The notes beneath the pieces are model-generated. The model ran no database searches. It was not told where the DNA came from and was given only the letters and a program-made list of their open reading frames with translations. A DNA stretch of 64,000 nucleotides from NCBI RefSeq assembly GCF_921293095.1, contig NW_025791658.1, positions 7,130,001-7,194,000 of the forward strand, read 5' to 3'. Source of the DNA: Ischnura elegans. Its lineage: Eukaryota > Arthropoda > Insecta > Odonata > Coenagrionidae. Position numbers and translations under genes: made by a program. Positions 1 through 9,488 of this stretch are shown in pieces. Position 1 is the stretch's first letter. The number at the start of each line of letters is the position of its first letter.

Positions 1-34
1 AATCCTATTAAATAAATAAAGGCAATAGTAAGCC

Positions 35-175
35 TGCGGTCAGGTGCAATGCATCTGACAGGCTCAGCGCAAGTGTTTTTTTTTCTCTTCTCGGTGCCAG
101 TAAGTGGCTTAGACCCTTTCTATTCATAGTAGCCGTTAGTTTTGACACACCATAGGCAGCCTTTTGCTTTTCACA
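35..175. repeat. Dispersed repeat, paired with 4655-4800
   Basis: This stretch and 4655-4800 share a run of similar blocks in the same order and orientation: an atctgacagg box, a T-rich run with 'cttctc', a 'cttagaccc/catagaccc' box, 'catagtag' and 'gcagcctt'. Identity is patchy, so the duplication is old. No coding potential was recognised. Confidence 0.4.
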
Positions 176-179
176 TTTC

Positions 180-845
180 TGCCGATAGATCAGTGGCAGA
201 TTATTTTGTATAAATAAGTAAAATAATGGTAAAGCAGAATAAAAGTATTACTGGATATGTAATGTAGCAAAATAAAAAAACTCTAATCATATAGAATTCA
301 CATACGAAAATATATTACATATAATATTACTTCATAGCCTAAAGAGCAGATTAAATCGCAGCTTGCTGGATTGGTCCGGGGCAAGATGACGGTGTGTATA
401 GGGGTATATGCAAAGTAAATAAGGAATTATATATGCGTTAGCCTACACTAACAATGGTGCTTCAAAGTTTAAAGGTGTACCACTGAGCCGTATTAATAGT
501 TAATTATGTCATTTTACATCTGTGCCTCTTAGGCATATTTCACCTGAAATCAGCGACTCCAATATTGTGTCTGACGAAAGGTTTAAGAATTAGATTGTGG
601 GCAACTCCGGAATGTTAATATTCTGACTGATCCTGGTATACTTAAACCGCCAGATATTCAACCTGGTTGTCCCAGGGATTCGTCAGGAGTCACAAAAAAT
701 CCTTCAGAGAATTCCATTGGATCTTAGAAAATCCCATGGGTTTTTATGGCATCTATATAAAGAGAATGTTTCATTGATTTCATGACCACCAGTACTTTTT
801 ACAATAATATCAATCAAATAAGCAGGTGAAGCAGTTTTTACCAAT
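180..845. other. No gene recognised
   Basis: AT-rich sequence with only short, shadow-like open frames. No splice-flanked exon, RNA gene or clear repeat boundary was seen. Confidence 0.4.
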
Positions 846-849
846 GAAG

Positions 850-1240
850 CAAGGGAAAGTAAAATATGCACTTGAGTAAAAGGAAATATTAAAACATGAG
901 TACTGCACAAACTGATACATTTGTTCATTTGTAACAATATCTCGCATTCTTTAAATAACTTTAATTAAAATGCGGCTGATTCCACATTCAAGTCTCCTGT
1001 TGATATGTAAGTATGAGTCATCATGTGCGTTTAACAGAGGATAGTGTAAAAACTAATACCAATGTTGTGTTTAAAGAGGTCCTCTGACCTCAATTTGTAC
1101 ATGAACATTCCAATTAAATTTGTACATAAGACCCTGCCTTTTTTTTCTAGATTTTAAAATTAGAAATGCGCCTATCCCTGTGTGGACCTGCATTGAAAAG
1201 AGCGGGGGAAGCCCGCTGGGAGTGGATGCAGCACATTCGT
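850..1240 (+). repeat. Dispersed repeat family A, copy 1
   Basis: From about 905 to 1236 the sequence closely matches 46871-47200 and about 57241-57545, ending in a GC-rich 'gcgggggaagcccgctggg' box. The upstream 50 bases (850-900, AAATATGCACTTGAGTAAAA-like) recur in degenerate form at 1640-1690. There is no long ORF. It may be the end of a larger transposon or a non-autonomous element; its class is not clear. Confidence 0.65.
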
Positions 1241-1244
1241 GCAG

Positions 1245-2740
1245 CTATCCATCACTAAATTTCATATCAATATATGTAAGGAGAATATTTCGTTGAGAAA
1301 TATTTTTTTTTTTGATCTGAAGTATGAAGAGATCCTTTGCCTGTCAGACACTGTGCCCTCCTGCCCCTGAAAAAAAAATCCTGGATCTGCCCTTGAGGGC
1401 CTGTAATTGGTTGTGCCTCTAGTTCTGCTGCCCATGCAAAGATTCATTCCTTAAAAATTTGCGATTTTATCATTTCTTTACAGAGTTAGGTTCAGAAATT
1501 AGGTACATTTAGGAAACAAATGAGATCAATTAGATGTTTAGTAGTGGATTTGATTTTTCACTCGATGTCAGCACAGAACAAAGACTCACTCGTTTCCCTT
1601 GGCAACCAGATTCAGCCACTTTTTTTGTAAAATGAAATAAGGTAAAATATGCATTTGAATAAAAGGAAAGATTAAAACATGAAGTTTTATTTTTAGGAAG
1701 CAAATGCATATGATTTATTATACAATAATAAGATATTAAATTCTTGGACCAAATTTGGCCACAAAGCAATAGAAGTATCATATAAATTAATATCAGTTTG
1801 AAAGATGTGTACAGGTTAAATTGCAAAATTGAAGTATCCATTTCTAATTCAAGAATATACATGGTGTGTAGTTCATTTCACTGATTAATTTTTTATTCTC
1901 CACCTATGGCTAAAAGTTCAATGATTTGATAAATTAAAGCCTTGTACTTGTCCATACTTCCTAATGCAATACTATCAAATGAGTGGTTAGAATTTTCTTT
2001 CTTTCCTTCAACTCATTTTAGCGGTTGTATGACCCAATATTTCTGTTTAAATGTTTGTGCAGATTTTATCCACTTCACTCCAAATTTTTGTGTATTTAAT
2101 CTAGCAATTAACTTTACCTAACTCTTTTATGAAAAAAAAACACTTGTACCCCTTGGCTTCCAACCCACTCAAATGCAATAATCCATTCCATTTCTGAAAT
2201 CTGCTCTTTCCACATGGTGTAGGTATATAGCACCAACCAAGCATGCTCAACAAACTTACGAGTAAAACATGAGCCATTTACAAAATTCACTTGCTTTCCT
2301 CTAGCCATCGCACAATATACTAAGTGGTAACCAGGTAAGTTGACTTGGTGGCAAAATTTCAAGCAGAGTCCTATCTGTTTCTTAGCATTCGCCACCAATA
2401 ACCCCTCTTTTCCATTATTTGAAGAATCAAACCATCAACACAAATTGCCAAAAAACACCTAGCAAAATACAATGCATGTAATCAGGCACAAAATGTTGAG
2501 CCATATCTAGCTATGGAATTTGTTCTACCCTTGACGTGCCTTTCTAAAAGCCACGCACCCTAAAATGGTGAGTGGCTTATTTTGTGGCCTGCTGCCTTAT
2601 TTCCAAATTATTTCTTTGGCTAGGCAACAGTTCCTCGATCAAGTAGGTTTGGAGAAAGCCTTCTCCATGTTGCCGACAGCAAAAATAAGTATATTGGCCA
2701 TTCCACCTGGAAATGTTTTGCGCATAAGCCAAAGGATTCC
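1245..2740. other. No gene recognised
   Basis: AT-rich sequence without a supported exon. A degenerate direct repeat of 850-900 lies at 1640-1690. The open frames here are short and show no family motif. Confidence 0.4.
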
Positions 2741-2745
2741 CAGTA

Positions 2746-3319
2746 CAGTAGATTCCGTTTAATGGGTCCACTGGTTAATTTGGGCAGATCTTGATGAACA
2801 GAACCCAATAGAGAGGAACATCCCAGATTACTCTCCGCTTAATTGGGACAGCATGCCACTTTATTGGGCCATGAGTCAGCGACATAGACTCTATACTCGC
2901 GACTAAATTAAATTTTTTTGTTTTCAGAATACTATTTTTTATATATTCCTCGTTTGATTTACTCTTATTTTTCACAAATGTTCCTATTCTTGCCCTTTTT
3001 TCAAAGCTCTTGTTGTTGTACTATCCGCAAGAGGATAGGACGTGTCTTTAATAGGACTTATTAAAAGATTCATTCAGCGTCGCCCGAGGCTGCAAAAAAT
3101 ATTTCTCACTAAATTGTTATAATTATTAAAAATGATAATAAATTAACTTAACTCGCTGTTTTATTAATCAAATTAATAGTTTAATTAACTTATGCTGCAT
3201 TGCAAACATTCTTTAGTCTTCTTTCCATCATTTCAACGTTTTATGCCCATATACAGGATATTTCGCCTAATTGGGGCAAAGTGCACAAGTCCCGATATGT
3301 CCCAATTAACAAGAATCTT
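2746..3319 (+). mobile_element. pogo/Tigger-like MITE, about 570 bp
   Basis: It begins at a TA with CAGTAGATTCCGTTTAAT and ends with the inverted, decayed partner (TGTCCCAATTAACAAGAATC). A related copy at 44594-45164 keeps the better right end, CCCAATTAACCGGGATCTAC followed by TG-TA. CAGT termini of the 'CCCGGTTAATTGGG' type next to TA duplications are typical of the pogo/Tigger branch of Tc1-mariner. The interior is AT-rich and non-coding, so this is a non-autonomous element. The right end has drifted, so that boundary is approximate. Confidence 0.7.
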
Positions 3320-4650
3320 TTGTGCGTGGTGAAGCAATAAATTTGCTCAATATATACTGCCTCTTTACTCTCTGTGTGTATCCAGCAGACACCATTAGTA
3401 AATATGAATTGCTAACTGCACAAATAGTATCATGCCCAAGTTGAAAAAAAATGTTGATAGGTGCAAGAGTTATTAATACATACAATTTCTCAATGCCCAT
3501 TCGTTTAGACAGAAAATATTTTTCAAACTGAATGTGTGGTGTGTATGGATTTAATTAGTTTTTGTCTCTCCTGTAAAATAGTACCCGATACCTTTTGGCA
3601 GTTCATATTTGGTCTGAAAAGCCTCAACAAATGGCTTTGAAAATGTATTTATGTTTGGTTTGCATCTTCCAAACCAAAAACCAGCAATAGCAGCATTGCT
3701 ATTTCTCACCAGTGGCATCAGCTCAGCCACTATGAAAAACGGAGACAACAATGTCTAATCATACTGACCTCTGGCCTTGTTCAATTCTTTACTCAGCTTA
3801 CCTTCAGGAATATTATAAGTCAAATCCGAACTACTGCAACTTGGGAAATATCTGTACATCGCACGTCAATCTGAGAAATGCTTAACCAAATCACACAACG
3901 AATTCTCTACAAATAAAACATGATAATTTTTCGAGCAACAAGTCCCATATTCTTTACGGGCATTGTTATCATGCCACAAGCTGATGTAAGCTTGAAGCTC
4001 TCATTTTTGTAATGAATATGTGAATGCATGGTGTAAATACACCAAGGAATTCATCAATAAACTTATTCAGCTCATTTTATGTTTTTAGAAGACTATTTGG
4101 TAGGAGCAACACCTTGTAAATCAACTTTAAAACAGCTGACAAACATTTCTTTGATATCCTTTTTTCTAAGTATAACTTAAATATCTAGAAGACAAATTCA
4201 TTCATATTCACCCGGCTGTTAAAACAGTGGCTCACAGCTATGCACATTTTATCCATTATTTAGGGGATGGGGCACGGGACCACGCTTAAATAACCGTTCA
4301 TTTTATTTTGTTGATTACAGAGCCTCAATTTATTGTCTGAAACCGAAAGGTAAAAAATTTGTTCCAGTGAGATGGCAATCTAATAAGACTTAAACAATGC
4401 CAAAACTGCTGCAATTGAACCTGAACTTCACTGAACCTCAAACAAGTTGGAAAAAATAGTTAAATACTCAGCCTTATGAGGTGGAAATTATTTTCAGGTA
4501 TCACTTGAAATGAAAGCAATATAGAACTGAGCAAGAGTAAGTAAAAATAATATTATTCCTTTTTCATTTGGTAATTAGGTAAAATAAAAGCAGGTAGCGT
4601 GGATGAATGACTAATTCAGGAGCTGCATCCTTTACAATCAGTTACAACAA
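3320..4650. other. No gene recognised
   Basis: AT-rich; no splice-flanked coding exon or clear repeat boundary found. Confidence 0.4.
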
Positions 4651-4818
4651 ACCCTCTCTGTTGGGTGCGATAGATCTGACAGGCATTGCGTGAGTGCTTT
4701 TTCATTTCTTCGCACTATTAGGCGGCATAGACCCTTGATGCTCATCTCATAGTAGAAGTTTGTTTTGAAACACTCTATGCAGCCTTCTTGCTTAGTTTGA
4801 CTTTGGCAGTCCCCACAG

Positions 4819-4879
4819 GAAGTTGTATAAGTTTGGATCAGAGAAGCTCATTGCACCTGAACTTGTCACAATTTTAAAG
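4819..4879 (+). CDS. Possible internal exon, plus strand, unknown product
   Basis: An acceptor-like CCCCACAG precedes the segment and a donor-like AAAG|GTATGC follows it. One frame is open throughout and reads KLYKFGSEKLIAPELVTILK, starting with one base of a split codon and ending in phase 0. The next plus-strand exon-like segment (5163-5219) can begin in phase 0, so the two could be joined. There is no recognised family, and the 61-base length makes chance likely. It lies outside the inverted repeat arm. Confidence 0.28.
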
Positions 4880-5162
4880 GTATGCATTTTTGATAGGCCG
4901 AATATTTTTTTAAGGCATTATCTCTTGATACTTCTACGATGTTTACTACTCAATGCTTGAATGCATTTAGTGAAACATCATTATCTAAATAGCATGTTTC
5001 TTTAAGAAAACACAGCATTGTTCCAAAATTTTGCCTTTTTGTGGTGAGGGAATTATATACCATTTTATGGGATGGTGATATTTTAATTGCCATTCTCTTC
5101 TCTGTGCATTGCTGAATTTTGGGAATCCCATTGCTTACTTTCATCCTTGTACTTTAACTTAG

Positions 5163-5219
5163 AATGGAGTGTTCATTGAGAATTGGGCTATGGCCCATGA
5201 TCCACTGCAGAAGCAGCAG
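5163..5219 (+). pseudogene. Inverted copy of a 19-codon zinc-finger-gene-like exon
   Basis: Identical in sense to the minus-strand exon 10558-10502, but on the plus strand because it lies in the left inverted arm. It is bounded by AACTTAG| and CAG|GTAAGT and translates as NGVFIENWAMAHDPLQKQQ. The block N-G-x-x-I-E-N-aromatic-A-M is shared with the 18.8-kb exon of the zinc-finger gene. One arm must be a copy of the other. I treat this one as the copy because the other runs in the same direction as the zinc-finger gene, but a plus-strand original is possible given the exon-like segment at 4819-4879. Confidence 0.4.
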
Positions 5220-5912
5220 GTAAGTTCTCTATTGGGTTAGCTAATAACTCCCTTAATTAACCTTCCGGCAGGCATAATAATTTAACTCTCCAGTTCTGGC
5301 TCAATGTGCCTGTTAGGCACGTATACGTTAAGACGTTATTAAGTCAAAGCATGGCTCAAAGCTGCAAGTTGAAATGTTAATGCACTATTATCATTGTAGT
5401 CTAACACTTAAACCAAGTCTTTCATGTAGTATTTACAATAGGGTGGGCCAAAAAAGGGTTTTTTTCTGATCAAATTTCCCCTACGGGGGAAAGTTGCGAA
5501 ATGATTTAAGGATCTCGCACACAAAATTTTTTTCAAATCGGATAATATTAACCACTGCCGCCCGAGCTCTAAAGTTTAAAATTTTGCAAAAAATCAGGCT
5601 GATTTCAGAATCAAACGACTATGAAGACGAATTTTATGAAAATATGGGATAATGGATAATATCATGGAGTGGATACATGTTTGTAGTTTATGAAAATGAA
5701 ATTTGAAGTTTTTTTGCCAAAATCTATGGTTAAAAAAATGTCTATGAATTAACAACAGAATTATAGAATAGACCACCCGCACAACACAACTCATTTTTGC
5801 CTACATTTCTAAAACTCCATTTTGGCGGCTAAATTGCAGGTAAAATAATATTTATTTCGATTGAATTTCATTTCTTCTCAAAGAAGTCATATGGTAGTAA
5901 ATAATCCCACAA

Positions 5913-6436
5913 AATATCTTGTATGATGTTAGGCACGATGTGGTGGAAGTTCGTAATATTGTTGAAATGACACATTGCAATATTTCCACTTATAGATTTA
6001 TTTTACACTACGCGTTTCGTCGTTACAGCGACATTTTCAAGTGTGACAAAAGTCTTAAAGATTTTCCTTATATATCATGGTGCTTGAGGTGAGGGTGGGA
6101 GTAAGATGGAGAATGGGGTTTGGGTGACGAGAAGTGAGCATATTGAAGGCTGTGGGGGGGGGGTTGGAGGGTCGTTTTAGGGTCTCGAACTGAGGCAGGG
6201 TGAGGGGGAGGAAAGAAAGGTTCTAGGATGGGTGAGGGTACCCCGCACTCATTCACTGTCTTCTTTCGGGTTGTGGTTGTCCGGAAGGAGTCCTTGCCCA
6301 GATGATCTTCTCCTCCTGGGTAGTTGACCTCGTGTCCTTCTTCTACTGTTCTTCTGCGGTGTGCAAGTGGGGGTGTGGTGTGGAAAGGATTTGTACAAAA
6401 AAATTTTTTTTAAAAAACCTTTGGATATAGTAACGT
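5913..6436 (-). repeat. PLE terminal repeat, 3' (left) copy
   Basis: Direct copy of 8963-9488. It carries a CT/GA-rich block, an oligo-G run near 6150 and the conserved hairpin block at 6009-6046. It lies downstream of the RT ORF in transcript direction. Confidence 0.88.
6009..6046 (-). ncRNA. Hammerhead-ribozyme-like motif in left pLTR
   Basis: On the minus strand the order is ACAC, TTGAAAAT, GTCG-CTGTAA-CGAC, GAAA, ACGCGT, A, GTGT. This fits a minimal hammerhead layout: stem I ACAC/GTGT, stem II GTCG/CGAC, the GAAA box, and a very short palindromic stem III before a GUA cleavage site. Hammerheads in PLE pLTRs are established. The first core box here (TTGAAAAT) does not match CUGANGA, so activity is doubtful. 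Confidence 0.38.
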
Positions 6437-6646
6437 ATTTTTTCGGGGTCAACTGTGACGGTTGGGAATCTAGGGTCCAAACATGTGTCAAGAAAAAAGG
6501 GGGGGCGGCTGGGAATGACTTTTGGCATTTCATGGGAGATCTGTATTTTGTATTTGTCTGTGTTTTTGATATTGTATCGCCAGTAACGGCGAGGGGTAAT
6601 GAAAAAGATTTTCGTTCATCAATGGAATCTTCAACTGTTTTAACTT

Positions 6647-9025
6647 TTAGATTTCTAAGATTTCCAGGGAGTCTAATTTTTTCCCTTTTATTTCCATGTG
6701 GAGTATTTCTAAGTCAAAGTTGCAATAATGATCTGTTTCCAAGAGATGTTTTGCCGCCATCGATCGGTCGTCCCCTTCTCTAAAAGCTCGCTCGTGTTCT
6801 TTACCCCTGGTTATGAAACTACGGCCAGTTTGTCCCACATATGCCGTGTTGCATGAACCACATGAAACTTTGTACACGCCACTTCTTTCCATTATTTCGG
6901 TTTTCTCTTTTGTATTTGATAGGATTTTACCAATGTTGATCGGTGTATAGAACGAAACTCTGTATTTTTCCTTCGGAATTATTTTTGCTATGCGGTACGA
7001 TAGGGGGCCGAGAAACGGTATTTTACACCATCTGTGTGTATTTTCCTCGTTGGGTGATGCCTCAGCAAGTGTTGTCACTAGTTCTATTGATTTTTGTTTT
7101 TTGTTCAGGAGGTTGTCGATTAGTGTTGTATGGTATCCATTGTGAGTCGCTATTGTTTTGATGATATTAAGTTCTCTGAGGAAATTTTCTTCTGTGAGAG
7201 GAATATTCACTAGTCTGTGTACCATGGATCTGAAGCTGGAGAGTTTGTGTGTTGTGGGATGTTGAGAGTCTGCTGGAATCACTATGTCGGTACATTTGGG
7301 CTTTCTGTATATAGAAAAACACTGTTTCTTCTCCACCCTTTTGATAGTTAAATCTAGAAAATTGATGCTGTTTTCCTTCTCCACTTCAGTGGTGAAGTTG
7401 ATATTACTGTGTAAAGAGTTCAGGAAGTTAGAGAAAGTGTTAAGTTGTCTTTCAATTCCTCCCCAGCAGCATAAGATGTCGTCTACATATCTATACCAGT
7501 ATATAATGCTATTGGTCATGGTTAGGTTTGAGCTAAAGATTTTCTTCTCCAAGTTATCCATGAAAATCTCCGCTAAGAGGGGAGATAAAGGGGAACCCAT
7601 AGCAAGCCCATCCGGAAGTTTAAAAACTTGATTGTTGAACCTGAAATAATTTTGCTCCACGCAAAGGTTCATGAGCGCATAGATTTGTTGAATTAGCTCA
7701 TTTGGTGTAGGAGTGTCGAGTAGAATTTCTTTCGCCAAGTGCGTTGCTTCCAGTGCGGGGATGGAAGTGAAAAGATTTGTGACATCAAAAGATACTAGTT
7801 TGGCGTTAGAAGGTATTACTTGATTTTTAAGTACATTCGCTAATGTGATTGAATTCTCTATTGAATATTTGGCTTTAAAATTAGTAATTTCTCTGAAGAT
7901 GTGGTTCAGCTTGAAGGCCAGCTTATGTGCGGGTGAGTTTCTACTTGATAAAACAGGTCTAATTGGGACATTGGGTTTGTGCAGTTTAGGAAGTCCGTAT
8001 AGTTTTGGTGCCTCAGGGTTTATTGAAATTACTCTGAATTGTTCGTTGATTTTAAAGAGTGAGGTGCAAGATTTTATCATACTCTTTACTCGGGTGTTAA
8101 ATGCAGGCGTAGGGTCTTTCGGGAGAATTTCACACTTGTTTTGGGCTAGAAAGTCTTGACACTTACTTATGTAGTCTTCCCGTTTCAAGATCACTGTCCC
8201 ATTCCCTTTGTCGCTCTTGCAGATGACCAGGTTGTTCTTCTTTATTGCACCCTTGAGGCTCCGAACGGTTCTTCTTTGGCTGCCGGATGTCTCTCTGCGA
8301 TCGTGGGTTTTCTTGCTGTTGGCATGGGAGGCGATGATGTCTGCTAATTGATGCTTAATCACTGGTGATTCTTTGGATAGGGCCACTTCACAGTCACACG
8401 CTAGGTTTTCAAGTGATGTCACAGTGGGGGGTTGTGGTGGACAAAATTTAAGCCCTTTGTTGAGTAATGCTAAATCTGTGGGGTTAAAGTCGAAATTTGA
8501 GAGGCTTGTAACTCCAGGTTGGAAATTGTGAATGGGATTCGGGGGGTTACCAACACGGTGGGTGAATTTATTCCTTTTTAGGTTCACCAATTTATTCTTG
8601 ATCACCTTCAGCTTTCTTTCACCCACTTCACGAACCACCTGTCTTACCCGTTCGTCGAGTGCTTGGAATTCTAAGTGATGTAAGTTATAGTTGAGCTCAG
8701 AGTGTAGAACAAATAGATAATGAAACATAGCCTCTCTTTTTCCAAACCAAATTTGTCTCTCTTTTTTCACCCACAAGCGTTCTGCTGCGCGAACTGCGTA
8801 CATGGCTGCCGGAGATTTGCTGTTGAATTTAATGGTGGCAAACTTCGGAGTAACTCCTTCCTTAAGACACTGGCCGTTGAAGTAGATGTTCAAATCAGCG
8901 AGGCAGCATTTAATCGAGAGATTAAGATAAAGTTTGGCCTGGTATGCTATGCTAGCATTACTAATATCTTGTATGATGTTAGGCACGATGTGGTGGAAGT
9001 TCGTAATATTGTTGAAATGACACAT
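6647..9025 (-). CDS. PLE reverse transcriptase with GIY-YIG endonuclease
   Basis: An uninterrupted 792-residue frame. RT signatures are in order: basic 'KSDKGNGTVIL' near 271, 'IRPVLSS' near 355, catalytic motif A FDVTNLFTSIP at 413-423, 'GLAMGSPLSP' at 473-482, and the YVDD box at 513-516. The C-terminus has a GIY-YIG nuclease: GVY at 716, a CGSC pair at 722-725, YVG at 729-731, GQTGR and EHERA following. This arrangement defines endonuclease-bearing Penelope-like elements, which use target-primed reverse transcription in the nucleus. The start lies in the upstream pLTR. The frame ends at TAA after LEILEI; about 36 further in-frame codons starting K-L-K follow, so this stop may be a recent nonsense change trimming the tail. 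Otherwise it looks intact and possibly recently active. Confidence 0.95.
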   Translation of the reverse strand: MCHFNNITNFHHIVPNIIQDISNASIAYQAKLYLNLSIKCCLADLNIYFNGQCLKEGVTPKFATIKFNSKSPAAMYAVRAAERLWVKKERQIWFGKREAMFHYLFVLHSELNYNLHHLEFQALDERVRQVVREVGERKLKVIKNKLVNLKRNKFTHRVGNPPNPIHNFQPGVTSLSNFDFNPTDLALLNKGLKFCPPQPPTVTSLENLACDCEVALSKESPVIKHQLADIIASHANSKKTHDRRETSGSQRRTVRSLKGAIKKNNLVICKSDKGNGTVILKREDYISKCQDFLAQNKCEILPKDPTPAFNTRVKSMIKSCTSLFKINEQFRVISINPEAPKLYGLPKLHKPNVPIRPVLSSRNSPAHKLAFKLNHIFREITNFKAKYSIENSITLANVLKNQVIPSNAKLVSFDVTNLFTSIPALEATHLAKEILLDTPTPNELIQQIYALMNLCVEQNYFRFNNQVFKLPDGLAMGSPLSPLLAEIFMDNLEKKIFSSNLTMTNSIIYWYRYVDDILCCWGGIERQLNTFSNFLNSLHSNINFTTEVEKENSINFLDLTIKRVEKKQCFSIYRKPKCTDIVIPADSQHPTTHKLSSFRSMVHRLVNIPLTEENFLRELNIIKTIATHNGYHTTLIDNLLNKKQKSIELVTTLAEASPNEENTHRWCKIPFLGPLSYRIAKIIPKEKYRVSFYTPINIGKILSNTKEKTEIMERSGVYKVSCGSCNTAYVGQTGRSFITRGKEHERAFREGDDRSMAAKHLLETDHYCNFDLEILHMEIKGKKLDSLEILEI

Positions 9026-9488
9026 TGCAATATTTCCACTTATAGATTTATTTTACACTACGCGTTTCGTCGTTACAGCGACATTTTCAAGTGTGACAAA
9101 AGTCTTAAAGATTTTCCTTATATATCATGGTGCTTGAGGGGAGGGTGGGAGTAAGATGGAGAATGGGGTTTGGGTGACGAGAAGTGAGCATATTCAAGGC
9201 TGTGGGGGGGGGGGGGGTTGGAGGGTCGTTTTAGGGTCTCGAACTAAGGCAGGGTGAGGGGGAAGGAAAGAAAGGTTCTAGAATGGGTGAGGGTACCCCG
9301 CACTCGTTCACTGTCTTCTTTCGGGTTGTGGGTGTCCGGATAGCGTCCTCGCCCAGATGATCCTCTCCTCCTGGGTAGTTGACCTCGTGTCCTTCTTCTA
9401 CTGTTCTTCTGCAGTGTGAAAGTGGGGGTGTAGTGTGGAAAGAGTTTGTTCAAAAATTTTTTTTAAAAAACCTTTGGATATAGTAACG
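8963..9488 (-). repeat. PLE terminal repeat, 5' (right) copy
   Basis: Direct copy of 5913-6436, lying upstream of the RT ORF. It encodes the N-terminal residues of the ORF and presumably carries the promoter. It is joined at 9488/9489 to an inverted partial copy. Confidence 0.88.
9059..9096 (-). ncRNA. Hammerhead-ribozyme-like motif in right pLTR
   Basis: Same stem-loop order as the left copy (GTCG-CTGTAA-CGAC, GAAA, ACGCGT, then A and GTGT). The third, inverted copy at 9678-9716 keeps the stem and GAAA but has G where the cleavage-site A would be, which would not be a permitted NUH triplet. The non-canonical first core box is shared by all copies. Confidence 0.38.

Larger units (their letters stand above)
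5030..6231. repeat. Left arm of a 1.2-kb inverted duplication
   Basis: Read in reverse complement, this arm matches 9489-10689 almost base for base (1202 against 1201 bases). The outer 883 bases (5030-5912) are chromosomal sequence that includes the exon-like segment 5163-5219. The inner 319 bases are the beginning of the Penelope-like terminal repeat. Outside 5030 the match stops abruptly. The 3.26-kb spacer between the arms holds the rest of the Penelope-like element. Confidence 0.9.
5913..9488 (-). mobile_element. Penelope-like element with two terminal repeats (pLTRs)
   Basis: A full-length Penelope-like retroelement (PLE) transcribed on the minus strand. Direct terminal repeats lie at 5913-6436 and 8963-9488; both start AATATCTTGTATGATG and end TTGGATATAGTAACG on the plus strand. 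They differ by only a few substitutions and G-run length, which suggests a young insertion. Between them is one long ORF for reverse transcriptase plus GIY-YIG endonuclease. The upstream (right) repeat contributes the first residues of the ORF and is followed directly by a partial inverted repeat copy (9489-9808). Such partial inverted copies are known for PLEs, but here the inversion continues into flanking chromosomal DNA. Confidence 0.93.

Noticed and set aside
6361..6783. Plus-strand ORF of 140 codons
   Set aside because: Antisense shadow of the PLE 3' region and terminal repeat; no motif and odd composition.
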